Source of the DNA: Psococerastis gibbosa
Lineage: Eukaryota; Arthropoda; Insecta; Psocodea; Psocidae
Direction: 5' to 3'
Length of the DNA stretch: 64,000 nt
Assembly: GCA_963971405.1 (NCBI GenBank)
Contig: OZ020487.1
Location: 12,373,344-12,437,343 of the forward strand
The notes under the pieces are model-generated. The model ran no database searches. It was not told where the DNA came from and was given only the letters and a program-made list of their open reading frames with translations. How positions within the stretch are numbered: position 1 is the stretch's first letter; each line of letters starts with the position of its first letter. A program made the translations under genes and the position numbers. This document shows, one piece after another, positions 1-11,839 of the stretch.

Positions 1-2990
1 CACAGTTCTTAAATTCCTTCCTCCGGACTACTACACCAATCGTTTTTTGTACCAAACCTTTGCGGCAAACTTGGCAGTGTGCACAGCGTTGGCGGGGGAA
101 CATGGTGGGACATGATAATGTGCTGAGACTATTCTAGCTAGTCTGAATGCGTGTCAAGTCCTGGTCACCTCCGAATTAATCGTCTGACTTTACTATGTTC
201 CCCAAGTGGTTCGGAATCCACTATAATCAGGAGGTCTACCCTGTCAGTCAACTCCCCTTCTCCCCGAGCTGAAGTTGTCTGCCCTTATGGTGCCTCAAGT
301 TAATAAACAGACTCACTCCCCCCGCCGGGCTGACAGGGCTGCTTAAAGCAGAAATGCTAAAAGCAGGCGTTTGAAAACAAACAACAATCAGTTCTGTGTT
401 CCAAACAAATTTAATAATTGTGGTCAATCATATCACACATCAATATGCGCAGAAAAAATTCTTGTTTGCCCTGATAACTTTATACAGCTCTACTACTAAA
501 TATGTGACGGTTTTTTTTCCCGTCACAATTGGCTAGAATATCTGAGGAGCTCCGAATTCTAGTTTTGTGTCAGGAATCATGGTCAGGTATCGTACAATAG
601 TCAGGGTTGAGCGAAGAGAGATTTTGATCTAGCAAGGTGTCCAGTCCAGAAATAAAAGGGGAGAAATTTGAGAAATATTAAAGTATGGGAAGTTTTCAAA
701 CTGGTGAATTGCGCGCGCAAGTCGCCTATTGGATGATATTGGAGTTGCGCAGTAGACCCGTTGAGGCGTGGGAATTTTACGAAAGCTGATGAGTTGGATA
801 AAGGTAATTTAGAAAATCATTTGCATATGCGGATCCTTTGAGTGAAGTTCTTTTCTGAAACACTACCTCTGTAGAAAGTGTGTATATGGGTGCATGTATT
901 CACAGGAAGGGATTGTTCTTTGGGATTTGAGTGGTAATCAAATCAATTGTCGAGAAGAAAGGAAGCGTGGATTAAGATTTTATTAACTGTCAGTCTACCA
1001 ATCCGGATGTAGAGGAGTACGAGTGTGGGGAGGCATTTGGCCTTACCCTTTCCCCTTCATGCCAGGAACCAAGGAGGTACCAAGGATGAGAGTGCTAGGA
1101 GCGGAATGTACGAGTACCAGAATATAATAGATAAGTAAAAGTGAGAAAGAAAAGAAAGACCGACATATCTATGGTCGAATGTAAAAGAAAAGTCTAGAAG
1201 TGCAATGAGTAGGTCGAGACTTGCTGACCACAAGTATGAGATGGATGGACGGATCAAGTATGGTGCCTCAGAGCGACTTGACCAAGTTCCTCCAATTCCA
1301 GTGTTGGTTTCTTTTAAGAAACGTCTCTCAATGTAACCCTACATCATTTGTGGGTCAAATGCACTATATTGTAGTGTGGTGGCCTTATATTGGCAAAATG
1401 TACCTTTTATGACGGGTGTAAGAGTTGATAGGCTCCCGAGAAGTGCCTTTTATGCAGCTCGGGGCTGCTATCGAAATAGTGTTTGTAACAATGTTCTGTT
1501 TCAGAAGTCCTGTCGGGGCTCGAGCATCGGGAAAATGTGTTATCTCGGTGGATTTTGAATTGAATTTTTGAATTTGTTAGTGGTGGGAGCGTACCTCTGA
1601 TACTTTTGTGTGCGCTAAGTCGCAACTCACATCTGTGCCTTTTGGGGACGTCATCCGTTACCCCTATCAATCTTTGAGAATACGCTGTTAGGCTAAATAG
1701 CCTTTGTTGACCCCCGTAGCGAATCGTGGCAACGTTTTGGAATTTTATTTCAGATATTATTTTTTTGTGTTCAAGGAAACATTTTCCGGGTGTTCGAGTC
1801 TCGACAGGACTTGAGGTTGTTGAAACTGGAAACCCAACGGTCATTTTAGTGTTAAGCCACTACAAGACAATGTCCATAGCGATGGAGGACATGGTTTGAT
1901 TTCTCATAAGATTTTATAATACGGTTTAATCTGGTAATTAAGAGTTGGAATTTTATTTCAGATTTATATTTTGATTAATTTAGGCGCTCATTAGAGCTAC
2001 CATTAATACTTAAACTTTTATTCAACTCCTATGAATACTCTGTAAGTGATGACACGGTTATCAAAGTTTTTTTTCTTTTATCGGCGTCCTAGTGACTACC
2101 ATTAATATACTGTCTGATCTCCGCTACCTATGGTACCACGGTTGGGGGAAAATTTATTCCGTTTACTGCTGGTTGTTCTTTGTGCTTTCAGCGACTACTA
2201 AGATTGGAGCCAGAGGCAACAGGATTTCTGCAAGTAAACGTATGGAAACAACAATGAGGGAGCAGTGCAAGTGCCTGGCCATTCTGGAGGTCGCTGGGAG
2301 CACAAGGAGCAGCCACGCAGTAAATGAGGACGGCATGTTGCCGTACGTTCAGGATCGTAAATGCTGTTGTGATATTCACAGGAAAATGATAAGTAGAATA
2401 CAATTTAATATCTTTATTATTCAATATCTACTGTGGTATCTTCTTGTCTGCCTACTTCGTGAGTCTTCAGAAGTTGGGATGTTCTGCAAGGAGGATGCCT
2501 TATTAATATTTTTATTTCGATTTAACGTAACGTAATGCTAAGGCATATTATTTTGATTTGAGTTCTATTTTATTTAATCGAACTGGACCCATCTATCGAA
2601 TTCTTACTGAGCAAAATATATGGCAAGTCTTCCTTGGAGAGCATCTTAACTCTTGGTTGGCTGGTGTGTTGTCTGCTGCTGAGGCGTGGAGCCTCCTCTG
2701 TTTCCGAACTAGCTAGTAGTACATGCCGTACGGATACTCGAGAAACTCAATCTGCTATTTACGTTAAAGTAACCCAGGTAAAACTTGAATATAGTTAATA
2801 AATAATTTTGTATCCGTGATCCAAAACTACACACTGTCGATTCTGCGACAAATAATAACTAAATAAATAAATTGCTATTCATATGATATCCGTTCCTTAA
2901 TCAGTCTAAAAACATTACTAGTCAAAATGTCTCACGCTTTCCCGTTAGAACCCTTTTCCGTGCGTAGCTTTTTTCCGGCATCGTCCACTC
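1..2990. other. no gene recognised
   Basis: Several open stretches exist (the longest on the minus strand at 1407-1844 and on the plus strand at 2092-2535), but none shows a domain, codon pattern or splice context I can support. The downstream EML exons expected on the minus strand were searched for here and not found. Confidence 0.5.
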
Positions 2991-3025
2991 AACATGTCAG
3001 CCGTGAGTCCCAGGTAGTGCCTTTA

Positions 3026-3409
3026 GGTGCCCATTCCATTGACCGGCTAGGGCTATTTCCAAAAACGGTGACGTGGTAGAAGACATTCAAGACTAAGGTG
3101 ACGTTTCCACCGACCTCGCATTGCAAAATTGACGGAAATGTTTATTTTCCTCTTTGCCATAGTTAAAATTGATCAATGATCATACAGTAAAATCACAAAC
3201 AAACAAACTAAAATTAAAAAATGGCGTCATGGGATATGTTAAGTACAAACATTTTAATAGATATCTGTAAAAAGAAAAATTCTAATTTCCGTCAATGTCA
3301 TTTGCATTCTGCAATGCGAGATCGTTGGAAACGCAACCTTAGTCTTGAATGTCTGCTACCACGTCACTGTTTTTGGAAATAGCCCTAGCCGGTCAATGGA
3401 ATGGGCGCC
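3026..3409. mobile_element. Harbinger-type foldback MITE, 384 bp
   Basis: Long inverted arms (GGTGCCCATTCC ... GGAATGGGCGCC) containing the motif ACCGGCTAGGGCTATTT and GTGACGTGGTAGAAGACATTC. Flanked by TTA at 3023-3025 and 3410-3412. Three-base TWA duplications and GG-starting ends indicate a PIF/Harbinger-derived element. The two arms can pair over almost the whole length. Confidence 0.85.
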
Positions 3410-3443
3410 TTAGGTCATTTACTAGCCTACAGTCATTGTATCA

Positions 3444-3683
<240 letters not shown>

Positions 3684-4294
3684 CTACAATTAGTTAATCC
3701 ATACAAATAAACAATTATTACTTGTTTATTTTACATCGACACGGAAATATCTACGGTATAGTTTATAGGCCTATGGGCTATGACTAAAGTTATAATAATA
3801 GTGCAGAGCGCCGAGACAATTGGGGTTACCTGTTACCAATATCGTCAGATGAATTATCCTAGAAAGGCTTTAAAAATTATGCCAAATTATATCAAATCTT
3901 ATGCTTTTGTATAGATCATGTGTAGTAGGTACAATAGAATTTGAATTGAAAATATTGAGATTTCTAGAGTCTTTCGTCTTAGTTTCGAAAAGCGAAAATT
4001 ATACCAGAAAATCATGACTATTCCAAATCTGGTAATCTATAAGCATGCTCATATATCAATGAGTGACAATAAGGTAAACATGCGAAGCAAACATTAAAAA
4101 CTATTCCAATAATGGCAACGATAATGTTCAGTGCCACCTGTAGGCAATACAATGCCATGTACAGTGCTGAATGCAGAAGAAACCATGAGCATGCCCACAA
4201 GACTCCTCTACTGCAGTTGACTTGAGCATGCGCAGTAAACGTTAAGTGCCAAAATAATGGCGGCGACAATCGTTAGAGGCTGACATTGAACTAT

Positions 4295-4589
4295 TAGGGC
4301 TCTATATTAGAAAGGTATTGTCATCCGCCATGTTGTATCCATTATAAGTCTGGTGTATAAGCCAAGCATTGGGTGTTTACCTATTTATTTTAAGACATTT
4401 ATCGTTGTTTATTTATTATTATTTAAAAAACGTGCTACTAATTAGGGAAGTGTTTAATAAAAAAATACTAAAACGTATATTCGTTTTTTTCAATATTTTT
4501 CAATCTTTTACTTTTCTTACAATACTTACCATATAGGAAATATGGGATACAACATGGCGGATGACAATACCCGGGTATATAGTGCCTTA
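4295..4589. mobile_element. hAT-type MITE, 295 bp, copy 1
   Basis: Inverted termini TAGGGCTCTATAT and TAAGGCACTATATACC enclose 295 bp. The perfect 8-bp target duplication TGAACTAT lies at 4287-4294 and 4590-4597. Eight-base duplications are diagnostic of hAT transposons. A second copy of the same length is at 33682-33976. The subterminal stretch GTCATCCGCCATGTTGTATCC is inverted at both ends. No coding capacity. Confidence 0.9.
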
Positions 4590-4773
4590 TGAACTATATA
4601 ATAAGTACACTAAGTAACAAGTTTATCAATGGAGGCTGAAGACCGCTAACAAAGCAGCAACAAAGACCTGCACAAGATAAATACTTAATTTAGCTGGGTG
4701 AGGAGCCAAGACAAGCTAAGTACAGAGTTTTGATCGGGTTCAGATATCCATTTTGCTATGCTGCCATGCTTAA

Positions 4774-5157
4774 GAGTGTACAGCCCGTAGGAAATTGGCA
4801 GCCCGAAATTTAATACTTTTCATTTTTTATTTAATTAACTGAGCAAGTTATTAAAGATATGGCTCATTTAAGTTGTAGAAAACTACTTTATGCATCATAT
4901 AATAAGGTATTTTTAATTTTCAAAATTGTAGTTTTTTCATAAACACGATAATAATTTATAAGCAGTAACTTTTCGCGTAAAATCGTGTTTATGAAAAAAC
5001 TACAATTTCTAAAATTAAAAATACCTTATTATATGATGCATAAAGTAGTCTTGTACAACTAAAATGAGCCAAATCTTTAATAACTTGCTTAGTTAATTAA
5101 ATAAAAAATAAAAAGTACTAAATTTCGGGCTGCCAATTTCCTACGGGCTGTACACTT
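4774..5157. mobile_element. 384-bp foldback element flanked by TTAA
   Basis: Arms begin GAGTGTACAGCCCGTAGG and reversed AAGTGTACAGCCCGTAGG, each followed by AAATTGGCAGCCCGAAATTTA and paired for about 180 bp each side. TTAA lies at 4770-4773 and 5158-5161. TTAA duplication is typical of piggyBac-type elements, though the terminal bases here are not the usual CCC. Confidence 0.85.
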
Positions 5158-5487
5158 TTAAGACTTCCGATATTTTTACGTTGGTACTTAATCTCTGTTG
5201 AATTACGGTTAATGGGTGCCCAGTATGAGATATTATGCCTCCTGCCATTCTAGTTAATGTAATTTCTATGGGTTAGATGGCTGGCTAGCGCCACCTGTAG
5301 GCAATGCACCTCTATGGCTACATCTCTACCATATAGTGCTAAGAGATGAGGCAATGAGCATGCTCACAGACTCACCCACTGCAGTTTAACCCAACGTTTT
5401 GGCAGCTGCGGCAGCCATACGAGTTCCACCCTGCCCGCATGGAACACAAACAATAACGGTTTACCTCATAAGCTAAGCAATAATTAC

Positions 5488-5641
5488 CCAGTCGAGTTTG
5501 AGACGTGAGCTGGGAGCAGTAGACACGCTGCTGATGTCATAGCTATCAACTACAGGGGTTGGCGCGTAGAACACCAGGGGGCGTCCGCGGAGGTACATCC
5601 GAAGAGCGCCTTCAGTCTCGTCCCACGCTGCATCTTTAGTT
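5488..5641 (-). CDS. EML: EML protein, exon with N-terminal half of HELP domain
   Basis: The exon is 154 nt, entered after two bases of a codon and left at a codon boundary. It encodes a segment starting TKDAAWDE, followed by GALRMYLRGRPLVFYAP and ending SSRLKLDW. The LRGRP...YAP core followed by a KL-W motif is the conserved entry to the HELP domain in EML proteins, directly preceding VYGYRGRDC in the next exon. The acceptor (TTTTTTTATAG) has a strong pyrimidine tract and the donor is GACTGG before GTAATT. This is the common exon into which every upstream alternative start must splice. All candidates I found (7967-8067, 15428-15511, 17887-18036 and 18989-19195) leave two bases over, exactly what this exon needs. 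Confidence 0.93.
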
Positions 5642-7820
5642 CTATAAAAAAAAATAATGATTGCGTTTAGAAATCAGTCGGCTATGTGGAGATTTGGCAT
5701 TTATCATTTATCCTGTAACATCAAGAATCGGTACGAGTGAACCCGCACATGTTTTCCAATATTTATCTATTAGTGGACAGTAGATACCGTAACAGGTAGA
5801 ATAGTTCCAAAATACCTATATTTGTCATTTTGCCGTTTTTGCGGCGTAAATTTGTCCAAAATATAAAAATTTATTTCGAAATATGATGTTTATAAACCTT
5901 CATATCGAATTTCTACAAAATCCACAGAGAGTTTGTCCACAAATCGATGCAGACAGACCAAATGGTCGATATTTCGTAAAAACTACATTTTTTGGTTCAT
6001 GTAAATCCGTTGGAATCTCGAAATCGAAAATTTTAACCATCACAAAGCTTTCCTTATACTAACGTATAAATAGCCAATAGGAAAGCAATAAATCAAAATG
6101 TGATATACGCATCCTTGTTTGGTGACGTAGCTACCCCTCGATCCAGACTTTGGCGCAACGGCAAGGTTTTGCCAAAAGAAAATGGTGTGCCTTCAATGAT
6201 AGCTTTAAGATTGATATTTCCTGTAGTATTTAATTTGGTAAAAAAGACAAGTGAGGTGGACCATAGATCACTTCATCGAATAGGCTAGAATGTGGATACC
6301 TATTTTTCGTTTCACGCCGAAGATCATGAATACCTACCTCCTCCTGGGCATTATAGGCTATCTAACAGAGTGCAAGACTTCAGGTATGGATAGGTCTACA
6401 GGCTGCCTACCACTGCGACAACAGCAGGACAAACAGGAAAATTTTGCCGATTAAAAACATGAGTAGAATTTTAACATGAAAGGGGACGGAAATCATGGGG
6501 TGTAGTTTGGTAAGAAACAAGAAAAAAAAACATCAAATACGAGGGCAGTTCAACAAGTCCTTATAAAATTGTGTTTTTAATTTCAAATTGACAAATTTAG
6601 TCCTTATTTTCAGTAATTAAAAAAATATGTATATTATTATTAAAAATTGTGCCAAGCGCGGGGCGCCCTGAAAGCGCGAGGCCTGTGTTTTTTTCACTCG
6701 CCACATGGTAAAACCGGCTATGCATAATATTATAGTCTATAATGATATTATCGTTGTGGTGACTCCCTCCAAAAAATATGGCTGTCTCCGGGTAATATCG
6801 GTCTATATGTAAGAAAGTTTCATAAGTCCAGGGCCCCCAAAAATTTTCATATAGGCGCCTATGGGTTAGGCTTAGCCCCCCTCCCCCTCCTCTAACAAAT
6901 CTATGTACCTACATCTTCTCCTGGATCGGGTGAATGAGTTCAAAAGAGACCTCTGCTGGAATGTCCAACAAAATTAATTCAATGGATAATATGCTCTAAA
7001 GTGACCGACGAATCGAAGAGACTTTAAAACGTTCACTGTTTTGGTGCTGTTTGATAGCACTACAGATGTGTTTCTACGTCGATTTGACACGAGTGACTGC
7101 TTTCTATTTACACATTTTTACTTTCCTTTATATACGCAAGTAGAAGGAAAGCTGTGTAATAGTCGAAATATCTGGTTTCAGATTTAAACGTTTCGTGGTC
7201 TCAGGAACCAAAATGTGTTTTATACAATATGTATTTCGGTCGATTTGTGAACTACTGCTTTTTTAGACCTTCCTAAAAAAATGACAAAATTGAAAAAGTC
7301 TGGAAAGTGAAGATCCATGCTGACGACCCCGTGGGAGGGAATTAAGGCTCCGTTAAAGTAAAGTAAGTAAAAGGTGATAATGTCGAGAAATAAAAAAACT
7401 CTAGGATAATAATTTGGTTTTCCTACCCTTTTCTAAGGACTTACTGAACTGCCCTCCTACAATGGTAATTATCAAAAACTGAACAGCTGAAGCGTGTTGG
7501 AAATCCCAATTCGCAAGCTATTATATTACCTTCTGTACAGCTAGTGCATACAATACTACTATACATATCAGTGCAAGGCTGCATAAATAATGTACATACG
7601 TGTAAACCGTGTTATCGAGATCGTAAAAACTAGATATTGCAGCCACGAAAGCTAGATAATATGAGGGGTGGAGGTACAGATTTTGAGACGATTTTAACAA
7701 TCAATGTCTGGTCCCAGGACTCATGTGACAACCAGATACAGGGTGGCACAAGAAATTTGTTAATTCGTTCTTATTTTTGAAGGTTTATCTCGACAAGGAA
7801 TAGTTTTTTTTCATACCAAA
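5642..7820. other. EML: EML intron, repeats only
   Basis: Intron between the 8067 and 5641 exons. Apart from poly-G-element fragments at 5880-6090 and 7115-7260 I see AT-rich sequence and a LINE-tail-like word at 7320-7370; nothing coding. Confidence 0.5.
5880..6090 (+). repeat. fragment of the poly-G-tract element (3' end)
   Basis: Contains ATTTCGTAAAAACTACATTTTTTGG and CATCACAAAGCTTTCCTTATA-type sequence, diverged. Further fragments of the same 3' portion occur at 7115-7260 (reverse), 22330-22450, 48770-48945 (reverse) and 55880-56030. Confidence 0.6.
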
Positions 7821-7821
7821 A

Positions 7822-7948
7822 AGTCAATGAATGCATCCGAATAACCTACTCAGTTACCCTAGCTGTGACGTTACGACAGGTCTCCGATCGCATGGTGTGT
7901 AAAGACTCGTACAAGTACGAGCAAGCTGCCAACTATGCCATCTGATAG
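7822..7948 (-). repeat. SINE-like family 3, next to an EML splice donor
   Basis: Reverse copy (CCGATCGCATGGTGTGTAAAG, AATGCATCCGAATAACC). It ends about 18 bp from the donor of the EML exon 7967-8067, on the intron side. Confidence 0.6.
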
Positions 7949-7966
7949 GGAGACTAGGAAACTTAC

Positions 7967-8067
7967 TCCTCAACAATCTGCCCTTCATTGGCCGGATCCG
8001 GATCACCATCCTCGACAGGAGAAAGCACCTCCTCAGCAACACCCTCAGATTCCTCAATATCGCTCAT
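7967..8067 (-). CDS. EML: EML protein, alternative first coding exon (short isoform, acidic N-terminus)
   Basis: The exon begins at an ATG at 8067-8065 and encodes 33 residues plus two bases before the donor GAGGA|GTAAGT. The peptide is strongly acidic (MSDIEESEG..., DGDPDPANEG, ending QIVEE) and matches no named domain. Spliced to 5488-5641 it gives a frame-perfect short EML lacking the coiled coil and the serine-rich linker. An arthropod-type initiator TCAGTC (8108-8113 reversed) lies 44 bp upstream of the ATG, which would make a very short leader. The phase match and consensus donor argue that it is real. The assignment to EML rather than a separate upstream gene is inference from position and phase. 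Confidence 0.6.
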
Positions 8068-8069
8068 GG

Positions 8070-9460
8070 TAGGCTGTACACAGCAGCAGCACACACTCCA
8101 GGAGAAAGACTGAGACTACACTGCACAGTGCACATTGGAGGTCGAGTTAGCAATAAGACGACGAAGCATAAGCGGAGTTGGGAGGGGGGCAGGTCACGCA
8201 ATGGTGGCCACCACGGACAATGCTTCAATCGATAATTTGGGAGAATGATTTCAGGGTCAAGCTGTGGGACGTCTACGAAGTTTGTGGTCATGAATAAGTT
8301 ATGTACCGTGGAACGATGGGTATAGCTTAAAAAAAGCATTAGGCATATTCGCTGGTTTATGGACAACTTATGATGGAGTTCCTTCAGCGTCCTATATGAT
8401 TCTCCGGACGTCAACACCGAGCTGATGGCCAAGCGGTATGGCCACCGCGAACCAAGAGAGTAGCACTTCAGGTGTGGGAGTCCGACGCCGACCAACGCCG
8501 CCACACATCCAACCAAGACGAAGATGACTAGTTCGGGGAAGATCTTCAGAAAGTTGGCTTGTCTGACCAGAACTGAAGACAAGCGGCGGAAGTTAGAAGA
8601 AGAAAGAGTAGCGAGATTTTGAATTTGAGAAGTCTCCTCACTAAGGGCAAATTCGCAATGCACCAGCTTAGCGCTCACAACTGACCCGAACATCTATTAG
8701 ATCTGGCAAATTATGCATTGCAGCAACTCACGTTATTTAATTCCGTCTTGCTATTTCCCATTTCGGGAGGGACCCAGGCTCCCTACGCCTCTAAAATACA
8801 ACAAGAGACATGATTACACGTATAAATTGGCTACAAGAAACCAAACGATTCCCCCCGAAATATACGCCTATGTACCGACGATTATACCTAGGTAGGAAGG
8901 TACGATGACTCAGAGCCGGTCGTCTAAAAGAGGCGGCCATGCATGCTGCCAAGTAAGGTGGGTGGACCGTCTTTCTGTCTGCTCTTACAGAATTTAGGCC
9001 TATTATGACCTCATAATTAGGTCTCTGCATTAAATTAGACAAAGGCATGTAACTAAACGACCTGGACGAACACAGAGTGGTGGGGGCTTCGGAGAGAATA
9101 GGTAACTAGCTGTAGCTGTGGGGTGTTAAGGGCACTGAATAGGTTCGGCAATGCGCTCTCCAAGAAGACCTAATTGATAAAGTCAGTGGATTCGAACTGA
9201 ATGCGGAAGGATTTTTAAATAAGTTGCCACCAAATTTGAAAGAAATCGGTCTAGCTCTGTGCACATAAATACATTAAAAACTGTCAAAACCACTTTTTCG
9301 TAACTCGAGGATCATAGGAAAAACAAAATGTCGAAATCGAAAATCAGACTTCACTTCATTCATAATTAAAAGAATACGATGACGCAAGTTCTGATAGTAG
9401 TCAGCAGTAATGCATTCTATAATTCACTCACTTCACTTTTTTCCATGTCCAGTTAGTCTA
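8070..9460. other. EML: EML intron or alternative promoter region
   Basis: Less repetitive than its surroundings. A 209-codon open frame runs on the minus strand across 8064-8693, but it overlaps the predicted leader of the 8067 exon and has no recognisable domain. No other feature. Confidence 0.4.
8108..8113 (-). promoter_or_regulatory. EML: candidate initiator element for the short EML isoform
   Basis: The minus strand reads TCAGTC here, matching the arthropod initiator (TCAGTY, A as +1 at 8111), 44 bp upstream of the ATG at 8067. I saw no TATA box at about -30 and no good downstream promoter element, so support is a single short motif plus position. Confidence 0.3.
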
Positions 9461-9461
9461 A

Positions 9462-10111
9462 GATCCGAAGTAAGATCGACCTTCACCGATCTGGTTATTG
9501 GATGAAAATGGTTTTATAAGCAATTTAGTGGGCTAAAGATCATAAAATTAATGGGTTTCCTGGAAAAATGATATTTATTAATTACTTCCAGGAATTGAGC
9601 CAGAAAACTGTGTCTTCGTCTATCACACGAGACATATTCTCGGATTTCTTTGTCATACGATCACCTTCGTATTAAAATTTCATTCTTTTAAATTCGGCAA
9701 CCCTCATTCTGGCCAGGATTTTTGCAGGCAACCCTACATCATCGTATTTGCAATAAAACGGCGCTTATTTCTATGTTTAATTCATCCAATAAACAAGTAG
9801 GTAGGTGAAGATACCTATATTTTTAGTACCTGTTTAAACCTTGGCAACCCTATGTATGGCCAAGAAAAATATAGGCAACCCTACGTTTTCATACTCTATA
9901 GACTTAGTACTTATGGCTAGTGTAAAATTTTTTCGATAAACACATCGATGAAAATTCGACAAAAAAGTGATTTTTGAATTTTGAATTAATGGTAGCCTTG
10001 CCAGGATTTTCCAGGCAACCCATTATTTTTATGATCTTTAGCCTACTAAACTGCCTATAAAACTATTTTCATCCAATAACTAGATCGGTGAAGGTCGATC
10101 TTACTTCGGAC
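9462..10111. mobile_element. 650-bp foldback element with ATCCGAAGTAAGATCGACC ends
   Basis: Left arm AGATCCGAAGTAAGATCGACC...TTTTATAAGCAATTTAGTGG pairs with the right arm CCTACTAAACTGCCTATAAAA...GGTCGATCTTACTTCGGA. The interior carries the word GGCAACCC several times (around 9701, 9730, 9842, 9875 and 10013). It abuts an ATAT-rich palindrome and poly-G tract. A fragment of the arm occurs at 19688-19750. Confidence 0.75.
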
Positions 10112-10290
10112 TATATATTATATTTTATATATAATATATTATAATATATATATTATATATTATATTATAGATATTTCGGGGGGGGGGGGGGGATCCATCT
10201 GACGACGTCACTGGAGTTGAGGTAACCTCATTATATTTAAAACCTCATTCTATCTAGGGTACTCTGAAAATATTTCCGGGGGGGGGGGGG
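10112..10290 (+). repeat. TATA-rich palindrome and two poly-G tracts
   Basis: 10113-10168 is alternating TATAT sequence able to fold on itself, followed by G-runs at about 10178-10191 and 10278-10295, the latter before a C-rich stretch (CCAGCCCCCCCTC). Confidence 0.7.
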
Positions 10291-10807
10291 GGGGGTCCAG
10301 CCCCCCCTCTGGATACGACCTTGTACTAGCACTAATACGGTTTTCTGTGTTAAATTCGGTGTAATATCCATTTCAGAAAGTTATATACAACAATATTCCC
10401 AACAGAAATGAAGTTATGTACCTTGTTTGCAGTGTACATACGATAAAATGGTAATAAGCTAATTCCCCTTCATAAATAATACGATATGTGAGGCAGAGGA
10501 GTTAAGTGGGCTGAATAATAAATATGGCTGTTGCTGTATGCAATTGAAATTTCCCAGGAGCTCTACTTATATGATGTCAAATTAATCATGGTGCTGTCAA
10601 TAAAGTCACAGGCTGTTCAAGACTCTTGTTAGTGGAAAGCGTATAGAGATAACTGGGAGGGAGAAACCTTACAGGTGTAAAAATTTCACAAGAAATATTG
10701 AGTGAATGTAGTATTGCATTATTGTAGTATTAATCGGGATAATATTATATTATCCCGATTAAAATAATACATAATTTTTTTATTTATTTGTTATTTAAAG
10801 AAAAGAT

Positions 10808-10965
10808 TAATCGCATACAAACAATTTAATGAATGTATCCAATTGATCTCTTCAGTCGCCTCCGTAGGTTAGTACCCGTGTTGAGTTACGCCACGTCTCC
10901 GATCACATGGCGTATAAAGACTCGCACAAGCGCAAGCACGTTACCACCTGGCCATCGAAGTCGAT
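10808..10965 (-). repeat. SINE-like family 3, reverse copy
   Basis: TAATCGCATACAAACAATTTAA, CTTCAGTCGCCTCCGTAGG and CACGTCTCCGATCACATGG, i.e. the reverse of the copy at 46193. Confidence 0.65.
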
Positions 10966-11839
10966 AATAAATCATCATCTAAGGCAAGGCGACGCCCGTG
11001 CGCGGTTTCTACATCCGGATATAAATTAATAATGGTTAAATAAACTCCCATAGTTATTGAGGAAATAGAAAATAGAAGAACTATTTCACTACACAGTCAT
11101 GGATCTTGACTTCTATATAATAGAATTAGAATCCTATGTGCAATAACTACCTATATATTGCAGTATTACATGGCATATTTATACGTACTAGTAGTATAAC
11201 ACTGACATTAAATTAACTTTGGTTGAATAGGTATACGATCTACGCCTAATTTATTTTCTCGCAAATGACGTATAATCACACGAATACTGAAATAACCGGA
11301 CTCTTATAATTATAACTATCGGCGTCACCACGAATAGACACAAGCCTTCTACCAGTGGTGAGACTGTGCGGTGAACAAAGGACCAAATTTGTTAATTATT
11401 GCCGTTATTGCCAAGAGTAAAAGACCATAAGCTGACAGTGAAGGTAGGCTAATTTAAATGAAGTTTTCAATTTTCCTTCAATATTTTATCCCTAACATTT
11501 CACAAGAATGAGTACATGGCAGGGGCGCCCCCGTCCATGAGGCGACCGGTTCAGGATCGGGACTCGCGCTTGGCTTAACGTTGTGTACCTAGAAACCCAC
11601 TACTTTGCGCCGATGTATTCAACATTTTCTCCCGGGGGATACCCTTGTTTTGAGTTTCCTAAACATGTCTTCGTCAGTATAATCTACCGTTTAAGGGGAG
11701 ATTCATCGACCTATTGAGACGACAACTAATGTTGGACTTCCAAAAAAATATCTCCGCAACGTTTCAGCCCCTGTGCATATAATGACGCCACATAGTATAT
11801 ATTTTATAATGTATGTATGAAATACATTATAGTATTATA

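Larger units (their letters stand above)
4131..5420 (+). repeat. pair of direct repeats (GCCACCTGTAGGCAAT units)
   Basis: 4131-4270 and 5288-5420 share GCCACCTGTAGGCAAT, GAGCATGC.CACA and CACTGCAGTT in the same order. The hAT MITE 4295-4589 and TTAA element 4774-5157 lie between them. An open frame in the first unit is not conserved in the second, so it is not coding. Confidence 0.55.

Noticed and set aside
1407-1844. 145-codon open frame on the minus strand
   Set aside because: No recognisable motif, no splice context, and low-quality composition; not supported as a gene.
4018-4269. Hydrophobic 83-codon open frame on the minus strand
   Set aside because: It lies in a direct repeat whose second copy at 5288-5420 does not keep the frame, so membrane-protein appearance is coincidental.
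8064-8693. 209-codon open frame on the minus strand
   Set aside because: It overlaps the predicted leader of the 8067 start exon in another frame, has no domain and mixed composition; most likely a chance frame.
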